Shown here piece after piece: positions 46,352-56,621 of a stretch of DNA of 64,000 nucleotides. This stretch comes from Pseudomonas putida (GTDB lineage: Bacteria > Pseudomonadota > Gammaproteobacteria > Pseudomonadales > Pseudomonadaceae): positions 62,001-126,000 of the forward strand of contig NZ_JAETZZ010000007.1 of the NCBI RefSeq assembly GCF_022627325.1, given 5' to 3'. How positions within the stretch are numbered: position 1 is the stretch's first letter; every line of letters starts with the position of its first letter. The position numbers and the translations under genes were made by a program. The notes below the pieces were generated by a model that made no database searches, was not told the origin of the DNA, and was given only the letters and a program-made list of their open reading frames with translations.

Positions 46352-47728
46352 TTACACGGTATGCAGATACCAGTTGTACTCGAGGTCGGAGATCGAATGC
46401 TCGAACTCCTCCAGCTCGCTCTCCTTGCACGCGACGAAGATGTCGATGTACTTCGGATCGATGTACTTGTTCAGGATCTCGCTGTCGTCCAGCTCGCGCA
46501 GGGCATCGCGCAGGTTGTTCGGCAGGCTCTGCTCCAGCTGTTCGTACGAGTTGCCTTCGATCGGCTCACCTGGCTCGACCTTGTTGGTCAGGCCATGGTG
46601 CACACCAGCCAGCACGGCGGCCATCATCAGGTACGGGTTGGCGTCGGCGCCGGCCACGCGGTGCTCAAGGCGTACGGCGTCGGGCGAGCCGGTCGGTACG
46701 CGCAGGGCCACGGTGCGGTTGTCCAGGCCCCAGCTCGGCGCGTTCGGCACGTAGAACTGAGCGCCAAAGCGACGATACGAGTTGACGTTCGGGCAAAGGA
46801 ACGCCATCGACGCAGGCAGGGTCTCGAGCACACCGCCGACAGCGTGACGTAGCGCGGCGTTCTGCTCGGGATCCTCGCTGGTGAAGATGTTGTTGCCATC
46901 CTTGTCCAGCACGGAAATGTGTACATGCAGGCCGTTGCCTGCCTGGCCCGGGTAGGGCTTGGCCATGAAGGTGGTGTCCATTTCATGGTCGTAGGCGATG
47001 TTCTTGATCAAGCGCTTGAGCAGCACTGCATAGTCACAGGCCTTGAGCGGGTCAGGGACGTGGTGCAGGTTGACTTCGAACTGTGCCGGGGCGCTTTCCT
47101 TGACGATGGCGTCGGCCGGAATGCCTTGTTCCTTGGCGCCTTCGAGGATGTCCTGCAGGCAATCGGCGTATTCGTCCAGGTCGTCGATCAGGTACACCTG
47201 GGTCGACTGCGGGCGCTTGCCCGAGATCGGCGAGCGCGGTGGCTGCGGGCGGCCGTTCACGTTCTCCTGGTCGATCAGGTAGAACTCCAGTTCGAACGCG
47301 GCGCAGATGGTCAGGCCCATGTCGTCGAACTTGCTCACTACCTGACGCAGCACTTCACGAGGGTCGGCGAAGAAAGGCTCGCCTTCAAGCTCGTGCATGG
47401 TCATCAGCAGCTGTGCGGTGGGGCGTTTCTGCCAGGGCTCGTTACTGAGCGTACCCGGGATCGGATAGCAGATGCGGTCAGCATCGCCGATGTCCAGGCC
47501 AAGCCCGGTGCTTTCGACGGTGGAACCGTTGATATCGAGGGCGAAGAGGGAGGCCGGCAGGTTGATGCCTTTCTCGTAAACCTTGTGGAGGCTGGTGCGC
47601 TCTATGCGCTTGCCGCGCACCACACCATTCATATCTGCAATCAGAAGGTCAACGTAGAGAACCTCAGGATGTTCCTTAAGGAACGCGTTCGCTTCGTTAA
47701 GCTGAACGGCACGCGGGGGTACCGACAT
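46352..47728 (-). CDS. spuI: gamma-glutamylpolyamine synthetase (SpuI/PuuA-type glutamine synthetase)
   Basis: A 458-residue glutamine-synthetase-fold enzyme. The residues typical of the fold are visible: AAFELEFYL, FEVNLHHV, GNGLHVHISVLD and HRVAGADANPYL. Polyamine-linked GS enzymes ligate glutamate to putrescine, spermidine or other amines as the first step of the gamma-glutamyl route. In P. aeruginosa there are several (SpuI, SpuB and PauA proteins). I give spuI because of its divergent position and length; the substrate may differ. AAGGTG lies 12 bases before the ATG. A 574-base gap separates it from spuB. Confidence 0.85.
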   Translation of the reverse strand: MSVPPRAVQLNEANAFLKEHPEVLYVDLLIADMNGVVRGKRIERTSLHKVYEKGINLPASLFALDINGSTVESTGLGLDIGDADRICYPIPGTLSNEPWQKRPTAQLLMTMHELEGEPFFADPREVLRQVVSKFDDMGLTICAAFELEFYLIDQENVNGRPQPPRSPISGKRPQSTQVYLIDDLDEYADCLQDILEGAKEQGIPADAIVKESAPAQFEVNLHHVPDPLKACDYAVLLKRLIKNIAYDHEMDTTFMAKPYPGQAGNGLHVHISVLDKDGNNIFTSEDPEQNAALRHAVGGVLETLPASMAFLCPNVNSYRRFGAQFYVPNAPSWGLDNRTVALRVPTGSPDAVRLEHRVAGADANPYLMMAAVLAGVHHGLTNKVEPGEPIEGNSYEQLEQSLPNNLRDALRELDDSEILNKYIDPKYIDIFVACKESELEEFEHSISDLEYNWYLHTV

Positions 47729-48004
47729 GATGCAACACCTTTGTTGTTAAAAATATCAATCAAGGGGGGCTTGCAGGACCAGTCAATCGAAAAGCCATAC
47801 TGATGTCAAGCCAACCCCATGATGCCCTGAAATGGCACATCGACGGCAGATTTGCTGCATATCGGGGCGTGCCATTATCCGCTATTTCCCTGCCAATGGG
47901 CTATCTCCGACGTGCCGTGTTTTATTTTTTACGGAGGTGTTGTGTAAAAAAATGAACAAGGCTAAGCTCGGTCTCAACCCAAAACACAATAATACGAGGG
48001 TCAC

Positions 48005-48295
48005 ATGGTCCGCTTGTCGCGACCTGAAAGCGCTGCCTGTGCAGTGCGCTCGGGTATCCCTGCCGTTTCGGCACGCATCGATCGCGCTGTGGCCGCACTG
48101 GCCGCAATAATTGACGCTTTGCGTTTCTGGACTACCCCTCGTAGCGCCGTTTCGCTTCCTTTCTTGTATTCCTGCCCTTCGAACTCATTACGGACACGCT
48201 TGTTTCCAGTGTATCCACTGTGGTCCTGCGTGGGGGTTTTTGCTTTAGCAACCCACTCCATCCAGAATCAATGCGCGGACCACATTACCTCCTGA
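48005..48295 (+). CDS. possible leader ORF upstream of spuB
   Basis: A 96-codon frame (MVRLSRPESAACAVRSGIPA...) with GAGGG just before its ATG. Its TGA stop (48293-48295) falls inside the spuB ribosome-binding sequence, so its translation would open the palindrome there. The composition (rich in Ser, Ala, Arg, Cys, Leu) has no recognisable family. It is weakly supported and may be chance. Confidence 0.25.
   Translation: MVRLSRPESAACAVRSGIPAVSARIDRAVAALAAIIDALRFWTTPRSAVSLPFLYSCPSNSLRTRLFPVYPLWSCVGVFALATHSIQNQCADHITS
48195..48241 (+). terminator. attenuator-like terminator in the spuB leader
   Basis: An outer stem CACGC/GCGTG (48195-48199 with 48228-48232) encloses an inner stem CAGTG/CACTG (48207-48211 with 48216-48220), followed by GGGG and TTTTT (48237-48241). 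It lies 61 bases upstream of spuB, in the leader, not after a gene. Confidence 0.4.
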
Positions 48296-48299
48296 GGTA
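48286..48299 (+). promoter_or_regulatory. palindrome over the spuB ribosome binding site
   Basis: TACCTC-CT-GAGGTA is a perfect palindrome, and its GAGG is the Shine-Dalgarno of spuB (ATG at 48303). In mRNA the loop would be only 2 nt, so it may need a neighbouring strand or act as a DNA operator instead. Confidence 0.35.
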
Positions 48300-48302
48300 T
48301 CT

Positions 48303-49661
48303 ATGAGTAACAACCTCGACCAGCTCACCGATTGGTTGAAAGAGCACAAGATCACCGAAGTCGAATGCCTGATCAGTGACCTGACCGGCATCACCCGCGG
48401 CAAGATCTCGCCGACCAACAAGTTCATCGCCGAAAAAGGCATGCGTCTGCCCGAGAGCGTGTTGCTGCAGACCGTGACCGGCGATTACGTCGATGACGAC
48501 ATCTATTACGAACTGCTCGACCCGGCCGACATCGACATGATCTGCCGGCCCGACGAAAACGCTGTGTTCCTCGTGCCGTGGGCCATCGAGCCTACCGCCC
48601 AGGTCATCCACGACACCTACGACAAGAAGGGCAACCCGGTCGAGCTGTCGCCGCGCAACGTCCTGAAGAAAGTCCTGCAGCTTTACGCCGACAAGGGCTG
48701 GCAACCGATCGTCGCGCCAGAGATGGAGTTCTACCTGACCAAGCGCAGCGAGGACCCTGACTTCCCGCTGCAGCCGCCGGTAGGTCGTTCCGGCCGCCCC
48801 GAAACCGGCCGCCAGTCGTTCTCCATCGAAGCTGCCAACGAATTCGACCCGCTGTTCGAGGACGTCTACGACTGGTGCGAGCTGCAGCAGCTGGACCTCG
48901 ATACCCTGATTCACGAAGACGGCACGGCGCAGATGGAGATCAACTTCCGTCACGGCAACGCCCTGCACCTGGCCGACCAGATCCTGGTGTTCAAGCGCAC
49001 CATGCGCGAAGCGGCGCTCAAGCACAATGTGGCCGCCACTTTCATGGCCAAGCCCATGACCGGCGAGCCGGGCAGTGCCATGCACCTGCACCAGAGCGTG
49101 GTCGATTCGGTCACGGGCAAGAACATCTTCAGCAATGAAGACGGCAGCATGAGCGAGCTGTTCCTGCACCACATCGGTGGCCTGCAGAAGTTCATCCCCG
49201 AGGCGCTGCCGCTGTTCGCCCCGAACGTCAACTCGTTCCGCCGCTTCCTGCCCGACACGTCGGCCCCGGTCAACGTCGAGTGGGGCGAGGAAAACCGCAC
49301 CGTCGGCCTGCGCGTACCGGATGCCGGCCCGCAGAACCGTCGCGTCGAGAACCGCCTGCCGGGCGCCGATGCCAACCCTTACCTGGCCATCGCTGCGAGC
49401 CTGCTGTGCGGCTACATCGGCATGGTCGAAGGTATTGCCGCCAGCGCCCCGGTGCAGGGGCGCGGTTATGAGCGGCGCAACCTGCGCTTGCCGCTGACCA
49501 TCGAGGACGCCTTGGAACGCATGGAAGTCAGCCGCGCGCTGACCCAGTACCTGGGCAAGAAATTCATCACCGGTTACGTCGCCACCAAACGCGCCGAGCA
49601 TGAGAACTTCAAGCGTGTCATCAGCTCCTGGGAGCGTGAGTTCCTGCTGTTTGCTGTGTGA
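48303..49661 (+). CDS. spuB: gamma-glutamylpolyamine synthetase (SpuB-type)
   Basis: A 452-residue glutamine synthetase-like enzyme. APEMEFYLTKRS, MEINFRHGN, EPGSAMHLHQSVVD and ENRLPGADANPYLAIAAS are the GS active-site segments. It ligates glutamate to a polyamine, feeding degradation to GABA and succinate. It lies directly upstream of spuC, as spuB does in P. aeruginosa, though here the spuA hydrolase gene is not between them. About 35-45% similar by eye to the divergent spuI product, so the two are old paralogues. Confidence 0.86.
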   Translation: MSNNLDQLTDWLKEHKITEVECLISDLTGITRGKISPTNKFIAEKGMRLPESVLLQTVTGDYVDDDIYYELLDPADIDMICRPDENAVFLVPWAIEPTAQVIHDTYDKKGNPVELSPRNVLKKVLQLYADKGWQPIVAPEMEFYLTKRSEDPDFPLQPPVGRSGRPETGRQSFSIEAANEFDPLFEDVYDWCELQQLDLDTLIHEDGTAQMEINFRHGNALHLADQILVFKRTMREAALKHNVAATFMAKPMTGEPGSAMHLHQSVVDSVTGKNIFSNEDGSMSELFLHHIGGLQKFIPEALPLFAPNVNSFRRFLPDTSAPVNVEWGEENRTVGLRVPDAGPQNRRVENRLPGADANPYLAIAASLLCGYIGMVEGIAASAPVQGRGYERRNLRLPLTIEDALERMEVSRALTQYLGKKFITGYVATKRAEHENFKRVISSWEREFLLFAV

Positions 49662-49710
49662 TCAACCCCTGAGGCCGCCCGCCGGCGGCCTGTGGACCCT
49701 GGAGAAGCAC

Positions 49711-51072
49711 ATGAGCGTCAAAAACCCGCAAACCCGTGACTGGCAAACCCTGAGCGGCGAGCACCACCTTGCACCTTTCAGTGACTACAAGCAGCTGAAG
49801 GAAAAGGGGCCGCGCATCATTACCAAGGCGCAGGGTGTGCATTTGTGGGACAGCGAGGGGCACAAGATCCTCGACGGCATGGCCGGCTTGTGGTGCGTCG
49901 CGGTGGGTTATGGCCGTGAAGAGCTGGTCCAGGCTGCCGAAAAGCAGATGCGCGAACTGCCGTACTACAACCTGTTCTTCCAGACGGCGCACCCGCCTGC
50001 GCTGGAGCTGGCCAAGGCCATTACCGACCTGGCGCCCGAGGGCATGACCCATGTGTTCTTCACAGGCTCCGGCTCCGAAGGCAATGACACGGTGCTGCGC
50101 ATGGTCCGCCACTACTGGGCGCTCAAGGGCAAGCCGCAGAAGCAGACCATCATCGGCCGTATCAACGGCTACCACGGCTCGACGGTTGCCGGTGCAAGCC
50201 TGGGCGGCATGAGCGGCATGCACGAACAGGGCGGCCTGCCGATCCCGGGCATCGTGCATATCCCGCAACCGTACTGGTTCGGTGAAGGCGGCGACATGAG
50301 CCCGGACGAGTTCGGGGTGTGGGCGGCCGAGCAATTGGAGAAGAAGATTCTCGAAGTCGGCGAGGACAACGTGGCGGCCTTCATTGCCGAGCCTATCCAG
50401 GGCGCCGGCGGCGTGATCATCCCGCCAGACACCTACTGGCCCAAGGTCAAACAGATCCTCGCCAAGTACGACATCCTGTTCGTCGCTGACGAAGTGATCT
50501 GCGGTTTTGGCCGCACCGGCGAGTGGTTCGGCTCTGACTACTACGGCCTCAAGCCCGACCTGATGACCATCGCCAAAGGCCTTACTTCCGGTTACATCCC
50601 CATGGGCGGTGTGATCGTGCGTGACAAGGTGGCCAAGGTGCTCAGCGAAGGCGGCGACTTCAACCACGGGTTCACCTATTCCGGGCACCCGGTGGCCGCT
50701 GCGGTTGGCCTGGAAAACCTGCGCATCCTGCGCGACGAGAAGATCGTCGAGAAGGTCCGTACGGAAGTGGCACCCTACTTGCAAAAACGTCTGCGTGAGC
50801 TGCAGGACCACCCGCTGGTGGGCGAGGTACGCGGCCTGGGCCTGCTCGGCGCGATCGAGCTGGTCAAGGACAAGGCCTCCCGCAGCCGTTACGAAGGCAA
50901 GGGGGTGGGCATGATCTGCCGCAACTTCTGCTTCGACAACGGCCTGATCATGCGCGCGGTGGGTGACACCATGATCATCGCACCACCGCTGGTGATCAGC
51001 CATGCAGAGGTAGACGAGCTGGTGGAAAAGGCACGCAAGTGCCTGGACCTGACCCTCGAAGCGATCCGTTGA
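49711..51072 (+). CDS. spuC: polyamine (putrescine):pyruvate aminotransferase SpuC
   Basis: A 453-residue class III PLP aminotransferase. The Schiff-base lysine is Lys289 (MTIAKGLTSGYIPMGG). GSGSEGNDTVLRMVRHYW and EPIQGAGGVIIPPDTYW bind the cofactor. SpuC transfers an amino group from putrescine or cadaverine (and similar amines) to pyruvate. The ATG at 49711 follows GGAGAA. It follows spuB by 49 bases in the same operon. Confidence 0.94.
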   Translation: MSVKNPQTRDWQTLSGEHHLAPFSDYKQLKEKGPRIITKAQGVHLWDSEGHKILDGMAGLWCVAVGYGREELVQAAEKQMRELPYYNLFFQTAHPPALELAKAITDLAPEGMTHVFFTGSGSEGNDTVLRMVRHYWALKGKPQKQTIIGRINGYHGSTVAGASLGGMSGMHEQGGLPIPGIVHIPQPYWFGEGGDMSPDEFGVWAAEQLEKKILEVGEDNVAAFIAEPIQGAGGVIIPPDTYWPKVKQILAKYDILFVADEVICGFGRTGEWFGSDYYGLKPDLMTIAKGLTSGYIPMGGVIVRDKVAKVLSEGGDFNHGFTYSGHPVAAAVGLENLRILRDEKIVEKVRTEVAPYLQKRLRELQDHPLVGEVRGLGLLGAIELVKDKASRSRYEGKGVGMICRNFCFDNGLIMRAVGDTMIIAPPLVISHAEVDELVEKARKCLDLTLEAIR

Positions 51073-51105
51073 GCGCCTGCTAGGCTAGCGATGTGACATT
51101 AAGTC

Positions 51106-51145
51106 GTTACAAGGGGCTGGTTTCCTTGAAACAGCGCCTTGTAAC
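51106..51145. promoter_or_regulatory. 14-bp inverted repeat upstream of spuD
   Basis: GTTACAAGGGGCTG (51106-51119) is complementary to 51132-51145 at 13 of 14 positions, with a 12-base loop. There is no following T-run, and it lies 97 bases upstream of the spuD ATG. The symmetrical GTTACAAGG...CCTTGTAAC arms look like a regulator binding site. Confidence 0.5.
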
Positions 51146-51241
51146 TTGCCAGACTAGTGGCTGTTTCAGTCGCCCGGCGCTCTGCACGGTAGGTTCTGGC
51201 TGCTGAACAGATGGCTAAATAAAAATTCTGGAGCATGACGC

Positions 51242-52339
51242 ATGAAGAAAATGGGCAAGACGTTGTTGGCCGCCGCCCTGATGGGAGCCATGGCCACCGC
51301 TGTACAGGCTGAAGACAAGGTGCTGAACGTCTACAACTGGTCGGACTACATTGCTCCGGACACCATCGCGAAGTTCGAGAAACAGACTGGCATCAAGGTC
51401 AAGTACGACGTTTTCGACAGCAACGAAACCCTGGAAGCCAAGCTGCTGGCGGGCAAGTCCGGCTATGACGTGGTCGTACCGTCCAACAACTTCCTGGCCA
51501 AGCAGATCAAGGCAGGGGTCTACGAAGAGCTCGACCGCTCGAAGCTGCCAAACTGGAAGAACCTCGACGAAGACCTGCTCAAGGCCGTGGGTGACGCCAG
51601 CGACAAAGGCAACAAGCACGCGTTCCCATACATGTGGGGCTCGATCGGTATCGGCTACAACCCGGAGAAGGTCAAGGCTGCTTTGGGCGTCGACAAGATC
51701 GATTCGTGGGACGCCGTATTCAAGCCGGAGAACATCGCCAAGCTCAAGAGCTGCGGCGTGAGCTTCCTCGACGCACCGACCGAGATGCTGCCGGCCGCGC
51801 TGCACTACCTGGGGCTGCCTAGCGACAGCACCAAGAAAGAAGACCTGAAGAAGGCCGAGGACCTGTTCCTGAAGATCCGTCCTTCGATCACCTACTTCCA
51901 CTCGTCCAAATACATCGGCGACATGGCCAACGGCAACATCTGCGTGGCCGTCGGTTACTCGGGTGACCTGGAGCAATCCAAGGCGCGCGCCCATGAAGCC
52001 GGCGACAAGGTCAAGGTCGACTACATCATTCCGAAAGAAGGCGCCGGTACCTTCTACGACATGGTCGCCATGCCCAAGGATGCCGAGCACAAGGAAGCCG
52101 CCTACAAGTTCATGGACTTCCTGATGCAACCGGAAATCATGGCCGAGATCACCAACGCCGTACGCTTCCCGAACGGCAACGCTGCTGCGACCCCGTTGGT
52201 GGACAAGGACATCACCAGCGACCCGAGCATCTATCCGCCTGCCGACGTGAAAAAGCACCTGTACGCGATCGCCGCGCCAGAAGCTGCTGCCCAGCGCCTG
52301 ATCACTCGCAGCTGGACCAAGATCAAGTCGGGCAAATAA
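51242..52339 (+). CDS. spuD: periplasmic polyamine (putrescine)-binding protein SpuD
   Basis: A 365-residue solute-binding protein with signal peptide (1-23, ...ATAVQAED). The mature start [20 protein letters not shown] and [25 protein letters not shown] are the hallmark of the PotF/SpuD group, and [21 protein letters not shown] lines the ligand cleft. SpuD favours putrescine in P. aeruginosa, its neighbour SpuE spermidine. The gene begins the uptake half of the cluster. A 12-bp hairpin follows it. Confidence 0.93.
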   Translation: MKKMGKTLLAAALMGAMATAVQAEDKVLNVYNWSDYIAPDTIAKFEKQTGIKVKYDVFDSNETLEAKLLAGKSGYDVVVPSNNFLAKQIKAGVYEELDRSKLPNWKNLDEDLLKAVGDASDKGNKHAFPYMWGSIGIGYNPEKVKAALGVDKIDSWDAVFKPENIAKLKSCGVSFLDAPTEMLPAALHYLGLPSDSTKKEDLKKAEDLFLKIRPSITYFHSSKYIGDMANGNICVAVGYSGDLEQSKARAHEAGDKVKVDYIIPKEGAGTFYDMVAMPKDAEHKEAAYKFMDFLMQPEIMAEITNAVRFPNGNAAATPLVDKDITSDPSIYPPADVKKHLYAIAAPEAAAQRLITRSWTKIKSGK

Positions 52340-52353
52340 GCCTGACTGCAACA

Positions 52354-52383
52354 GCTCTGGGCCGGGGTTTTCCGGCCCAGAGC
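52354..52383 (+). repeat. intercistronic hairpin after spuD
   Basis: A perfect 12-base stem (52354-52365 with 52372-52383) and a 6-base loop lie 14 bases past the spuD stop. Without a T-run it is more likely to protect the upstream message than to stop transcription. Confidence 0.7.
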
Positions 52384-52389
52384 CGGTGA

Positions 52390-53595
<1,206 letters not shown>

Positions 53596-53603
53596 AAATC
53601 CAG

Positions 53604-53628
53604 GCCCGCCGCCAAAGCAGGGGCGGGC
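53604..53628 (+). repeat. intercistronic hairpin after spuE
   Basis: GCCCGCC (53604-53610) pairs with GGCGGGC (53622-53628) around an 11-base loop, 8 bases after the spuE stop codon. No T-run follows. Confidence 0.65.
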
Positions 53629-53655
53629 ACACAAATCTTGTTGGGAGTTTCACTC

Positions 53656-54798
53656 ATGGCAGTTGCCTCCGGTGCCTATAAGAAAGCCCTCGAGGGTGGC
53701 CAGCAACCCAAGCAGGTGTTGGTCAAGATCGACCGGGTCACAAAAAAATTCGACGAAACGGTAGCGGTGGACGATGTGTCGCTGGAGATCCGCAAAGGCG
53801 AAATCTTCGCCCTGCTCGGTGGCTCCGGTTCGGGCAAGTCGACCTTGCTGCGCATGCTGGCCGGTTTCGAGCGCCCGACTGACGGGCGCATTTTCCTCGA
53901 TGGCGTAGACATCACCGACATGCCGCCCTACGAGCGGCCGATCAACATGATGTTCCAGTCCTACGCGCTGTTCCCGCACATGACCGTGGCGCAGAACATC
54001 GCCTTCGGCTTGCAGCAGGACCGGATGCCCAAGGCCGAGATCGACGCCCGCGTGGCCGAGATGCTCAAGCTGGTGCACATGACCCAGTACGCCAAGCGCA
54101 AGCCGCACCAGCTCTCCGGTGGTCAGCGTCAGCGTGTGGCCTTGGCCCGCTCGCTGGCCAAGCGCCCCAAGCTGTTGCTGCTCGATGAGCCCATGGGTGC
54201 GCTGGACAAGAAACTGCGCTCGCAGATGCAGCTGGAACTGGTCGAGATCATCGAGCGCGTGGGCGTGACCTGCGTGATGGTGACCCACGATCAGGAAGAG
54301 GCCATGACCATGGCCCAGCGCATCGCCATCATGCACCTGGGCTGGATTGCCCAGATCGGTTCGCCTGTGGATATCTATGAAACGCCCACCAGCCGCCTGG
54401 TGTGCGAGTTCATCGGTAACGTCAACCTGTTCGAGGCCGAAGTGATCGACGATGCCGAAGGCCATGCGCTGATCGCCTCGCCGGAACTCGAGCGCAAGAT
54501 CTACGTTGGCCACGGTGTGTCCACTTCGGTCGAAGACAAGCACATTACCTACGCCCTGCGCCCGGAAAAAATGCTGGTCACAACCGAACAGCCGGACTTC
54601 GAGCACAACTGGTCGCGCGGCAAGGTCCATGACATCGCCTACCTGGGCGGCCACTCGGTGTTCTACGTCGAGCTGCCCAGCGGCAAGGTGGTCCAGTCTT
54701 TCGTCGCCAACGCCGAGCGCCAGGGCACCCGCCCGACCTGGGGCGATGAAGTGTACGTGTGGTGGGAAGACGACAGCGGCGTGGTACTGCGGTCATGA
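53656..54798 (+). CDS. spuF: polyamine ABC transporter ATPase SpuF
   Basis: A 380-residue PotA/SpuF-type ATPase. Walker A GGSGSGKST is at residues 55-63, followed by the Q-loop FQSYALFPHM, signature LSGGQRQRVALARSL, Walker B KLLLLDEPMGALD and the H-loop VTHDQEEAM. A C-terminal TOBE domain (about 275-380) follows. It powers polyamine import with SpuG and SpuH. GGGAG precedes the ATG at 53656. Its stop overlaps the spuG start (ATGA). Confidence 0.95.
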   Translation: MAVASGAYKKALEGGQQPKQVLVKIDRVTKKFDETVAVDDVSLEIRKGEIFALLGGSGSGKSTLLRMLAGFERPTDGRIFLDGVDITDMPPYERPINMMFQSYALFPHMTVAQNIAFGLQQDRMPKAEIDARVAEMLKLVHMTQYAKRKPHQLSGGQRQRVALARSLAKRPKLLLLDEPMGALDKKLRSQMQLELVEIIERVGVTCVMVTHDQEEAMTMAQRIAIMHLGWIAQIGSPVDIYETPTSRLVCEFIGNVNLFEAEVIDDAEGHALIASPELERKIYVGHGVSTSVEDKHITYALRPEKMLVTTEQPDFEHNWSRGKVHDIAYLGGHSVFYVELPSGKVVQSFVANAERQGTRPTWGDEVYVWWEDDSGVVLRS

Positions 54799-55715
54799 AA
54801 CTGCGCAAGCTCAAGCGAGCCTTCCAGCGCCTTATTCCCGAGGGGCGGCACCTGGTGATCGGCGTGCCGTTCATCTGGCTGTTCCTGTTCTTCATGCTGC
54901 CGTTCTTCATCGTGCTGAAGATCAGCTTTGCCGAAGCCGACGTGGCGATCCCGCCGTATACCGAGATCTATAGCTACGTCGAAGACAAGGTGCAGCTGGT
55001 AATCAACCTGGCCAACTATGGCCTGCTGACCGACGATGAGCTGTACATCTCGGCTTATCTGGGCTCGTTGAAGATGGCCTTCATCAGCACCGTGCTGTGC
55101 CTGCTGATCGGCTATCCGATGGCCTACGCGATCGCCAACGCACGCAAGGAAACCCAGACCGTGCTGTTGCTGCTGATCATGATGCCGACCTGGACCGCGA
55201 TCCTGATCCGCGTCTATGCCTGGATGGGCATCCTCAGCAACAACGGCCTGCTCAACGGGTTCTTGATGTGGACCGGGCTGATCGACCAGCCGCTGCAGAT
55301 CCTCAACACCAACCTGGCGGTGTATATCGGCGTGGTCTATTCGTACCTGCCGTTCATGATCCTGCCGCTGTTCGCCAACCTGGTAAAGCACGATCAGAGC
55401 CTGCTCGAAGCCGCATCGGACCTGGGTTCGAGCACCTTCAACAGCTTCTGGAAGATCACCGTGCCGCTGTCGAAAAACGGCATTATCGCCGGCTGCATGC
55501 TGGTGTTCATCCCGGTGGTGGGCGAGTTCGTCATTCCCGAACTGCTGGGCGGCCCGGAAACCCTGATGATCGGTAAGGTGCTGTGGCAAGAGTTCTTCAA
55601 CAACCGTGACTGGCCGGTGGCATCTGCCCTGGCGGTGGTGATGCTGTTGATCCTGATCGTACCGATCCTGCTGTTCAACCGCAGCCAGGCCAAAGAGATG
55701 GAGGGCAGGGCATGA
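54795..55715 (+). CDS. spuG: polyamine ABC transporter permease SpuG (PotB-type)
   Basis: A 306-residue permease with six membrane helices after a basic cytoplasmic N-terminus (MKLRKLKRAFQRLIPEGRH). The EAA coupling loop is EAASDLGSSTFNSFWKITVP near residue 215. It pairs with SpuH and is driven by SpuF. Start and stop overlap the neighbours by 4 bases each. Confidence 0.95.
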   Translation: MKLRKLKRAFQRLIPEGRHLVIGVPFIWLFLFFMLPFFIVLKISFAEADVAIPPYTEIYSYVEDKVQLVINLANYGLLTDDELYISAYLGSLKMAFISTVLCLLIGYPMAYAIANARKETQTVLLLLIMMPTWTAILIRVYAWMGILSNNGLLNGFLMWTGLIDQPLQILNTNLAVYIGVVYSYLPFMILPLFANLVKHDQSLLEAASDLGSSTFNSFWKITVPLSKNGIIAGCMLVFIPVVGEFVIPELLGGPETLMIGKVLWQEFFNNRDWPVASALAVVMLLILIVPILLFNRSQAKEMEGRA

Positions 55716-56605
55716 AGCGCTTCAGTTTCTCCAAGCTGATGCTGGTGCTCGGCTTGTTGTTCATCTACCTGCCGATGCTGATCCTGGTGATCTATTCGTT
55801 CAACGCCTCCAAGCTGGTAACGGTGTGGGGTGGCTGGTCGGTCAAGTGGTACGTCGGCCTGCTCGACAACACCCAGCTAATGGGTTCGGTGATGCGCTCA
55901 CTGGAGATCGCCTGCTACACGGCGGTGGCGGCGGTGGCTTTGGGTACCCTGGCAGCCTTCGTGCTGACCCGGGTCACCCGCTTCAAGGGCCGCACGCTGT
56001 TCGGTGGCCTGGTCACTGCACCGCTGGTGATGCCTGAAGTGATCACAGGCCTGTCGCTGTTGCTGCTGTTCGTGGCCATGGCGCAGACGATCGGCTGGCC
56101 GCAGGAGCGTGGCGTGGTCACCATCTGGATCGCCCACACCACGTTCTGTGCGGCCTATGTGGCAGTGGTGGTGTCGGCGCGCCTGCGAGAGCTGGACCTG
56201 TCGATCGAAGAAGCGGCCATGGACCTGGGTGCCAAGCCGTGGAAGGTGTTCTTCCTGATCACCATCCCGATGATTGCGCCGTCGCTGGCGGCGGGTGGCA
56301 TGATGTCGTTCGCCCTGTCGCTGGATGACCTGGTACTGGCGAGCTTCGTTTCCGGGCCTGGTTCGACCACCCTGCCGATGGAAGTATTCTCCGCTGTGCG
56401 CCTGGGCGTGAAGCCGGAGATCAACGCCGTGGCCAGCCTGATCCTGCTGTCGGTGTCGTTGGTGACCTTCATGGTCTGGTACTTCAGCCGCCGCGCCGAA
56501 GAGCACCGCCGCAAGGCGATTCAGCAGGCGATCGAAGAGGGGGCTGCTGCCAACGTTTCGCAGCCGCAGATCAAGCGCCCGACGGCCACCGCTGCGTCGG
56601 CCTGA
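55712..56605 (+). CDS. spuH: polyamine ABC transporter permease SpuH (PotC-type)
   Basis: A 297-residue permease with six membrane helices. The EAA loop is EEAAMDLGAKPWKVFFLITIP near residue 168. The hydrophilic C-terminal tail (EEHRRKAIQQAIEEGAAANV) is longer than in E. coli PotC. It completes the SpuFGH transporter served by two binding proteins. A REP-like patch follows. Confidence 0.95.
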   Translation: MKRFSFSKLMLVLGLLFIYLPMLILVIYSFNASKLVTVWGGWSVKWYVGLLDNTQLMGSVMRSLEIACYTAVAAVALGTLAAFVLTRVTRFKGRTLFGGLVTAPLVMPEVITGLSLLLLFVAMAQTIGWPQERGVVTIWIAHTTFCAAYVAVVVSARLRELDLSIEEAAMDLGAKPWKVFFLITIPMIAPSLAAGGMMSFALSLDDLVLASFVSGPGSTTLPMEVFSAVRLGVKPEINAVASLILLSVSLVTFMVWYFSRRAEEHRRKAIQQAIEEGAAANVSQPQIKRPTATAASA

Positions 56606-56621
56606 GTGCGCTAGCTACGGC

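Larger units (their letters stand above)
47729..48302. other. 574-bp spuI-spuB divergent leader region
   Basis: The longest intergenic stretch in the window. It contains a weak promoter-like pair (TTGCTG at 47852-47857 with ATTATC at 47874-47879), a short open frame at 47952-48110 with GGAGG at 47933-47937 (14 bases before its ATG), a second open frame at 48005-48295 with GAGGG 4-5 bases before its ATG, a terminator-like hairpin at 48195-48241 and a palindrome over the spuB ribosome site at 48286-48299. These look like an attenuated leader for spuB. Confidence 0.5.

Noticed and set aside
47833..47847. A sigma-54-like sequence TGGCACATCGACGGC upstream of spuB
   Set aside because: GG-N10-GC spacing is right, but the -12 half reads GGCA instead of TTGCA and it lies 450 bases upstream; too weak to call.
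47952..48110. 52-codon frame with GGAGG upstream in the spuB leader
   Set aside because: The ribosome site is 14 bases from the ATG and the product (MNKAKLGLNPKHNN...) has no family; kept only as part of the leader discussion.
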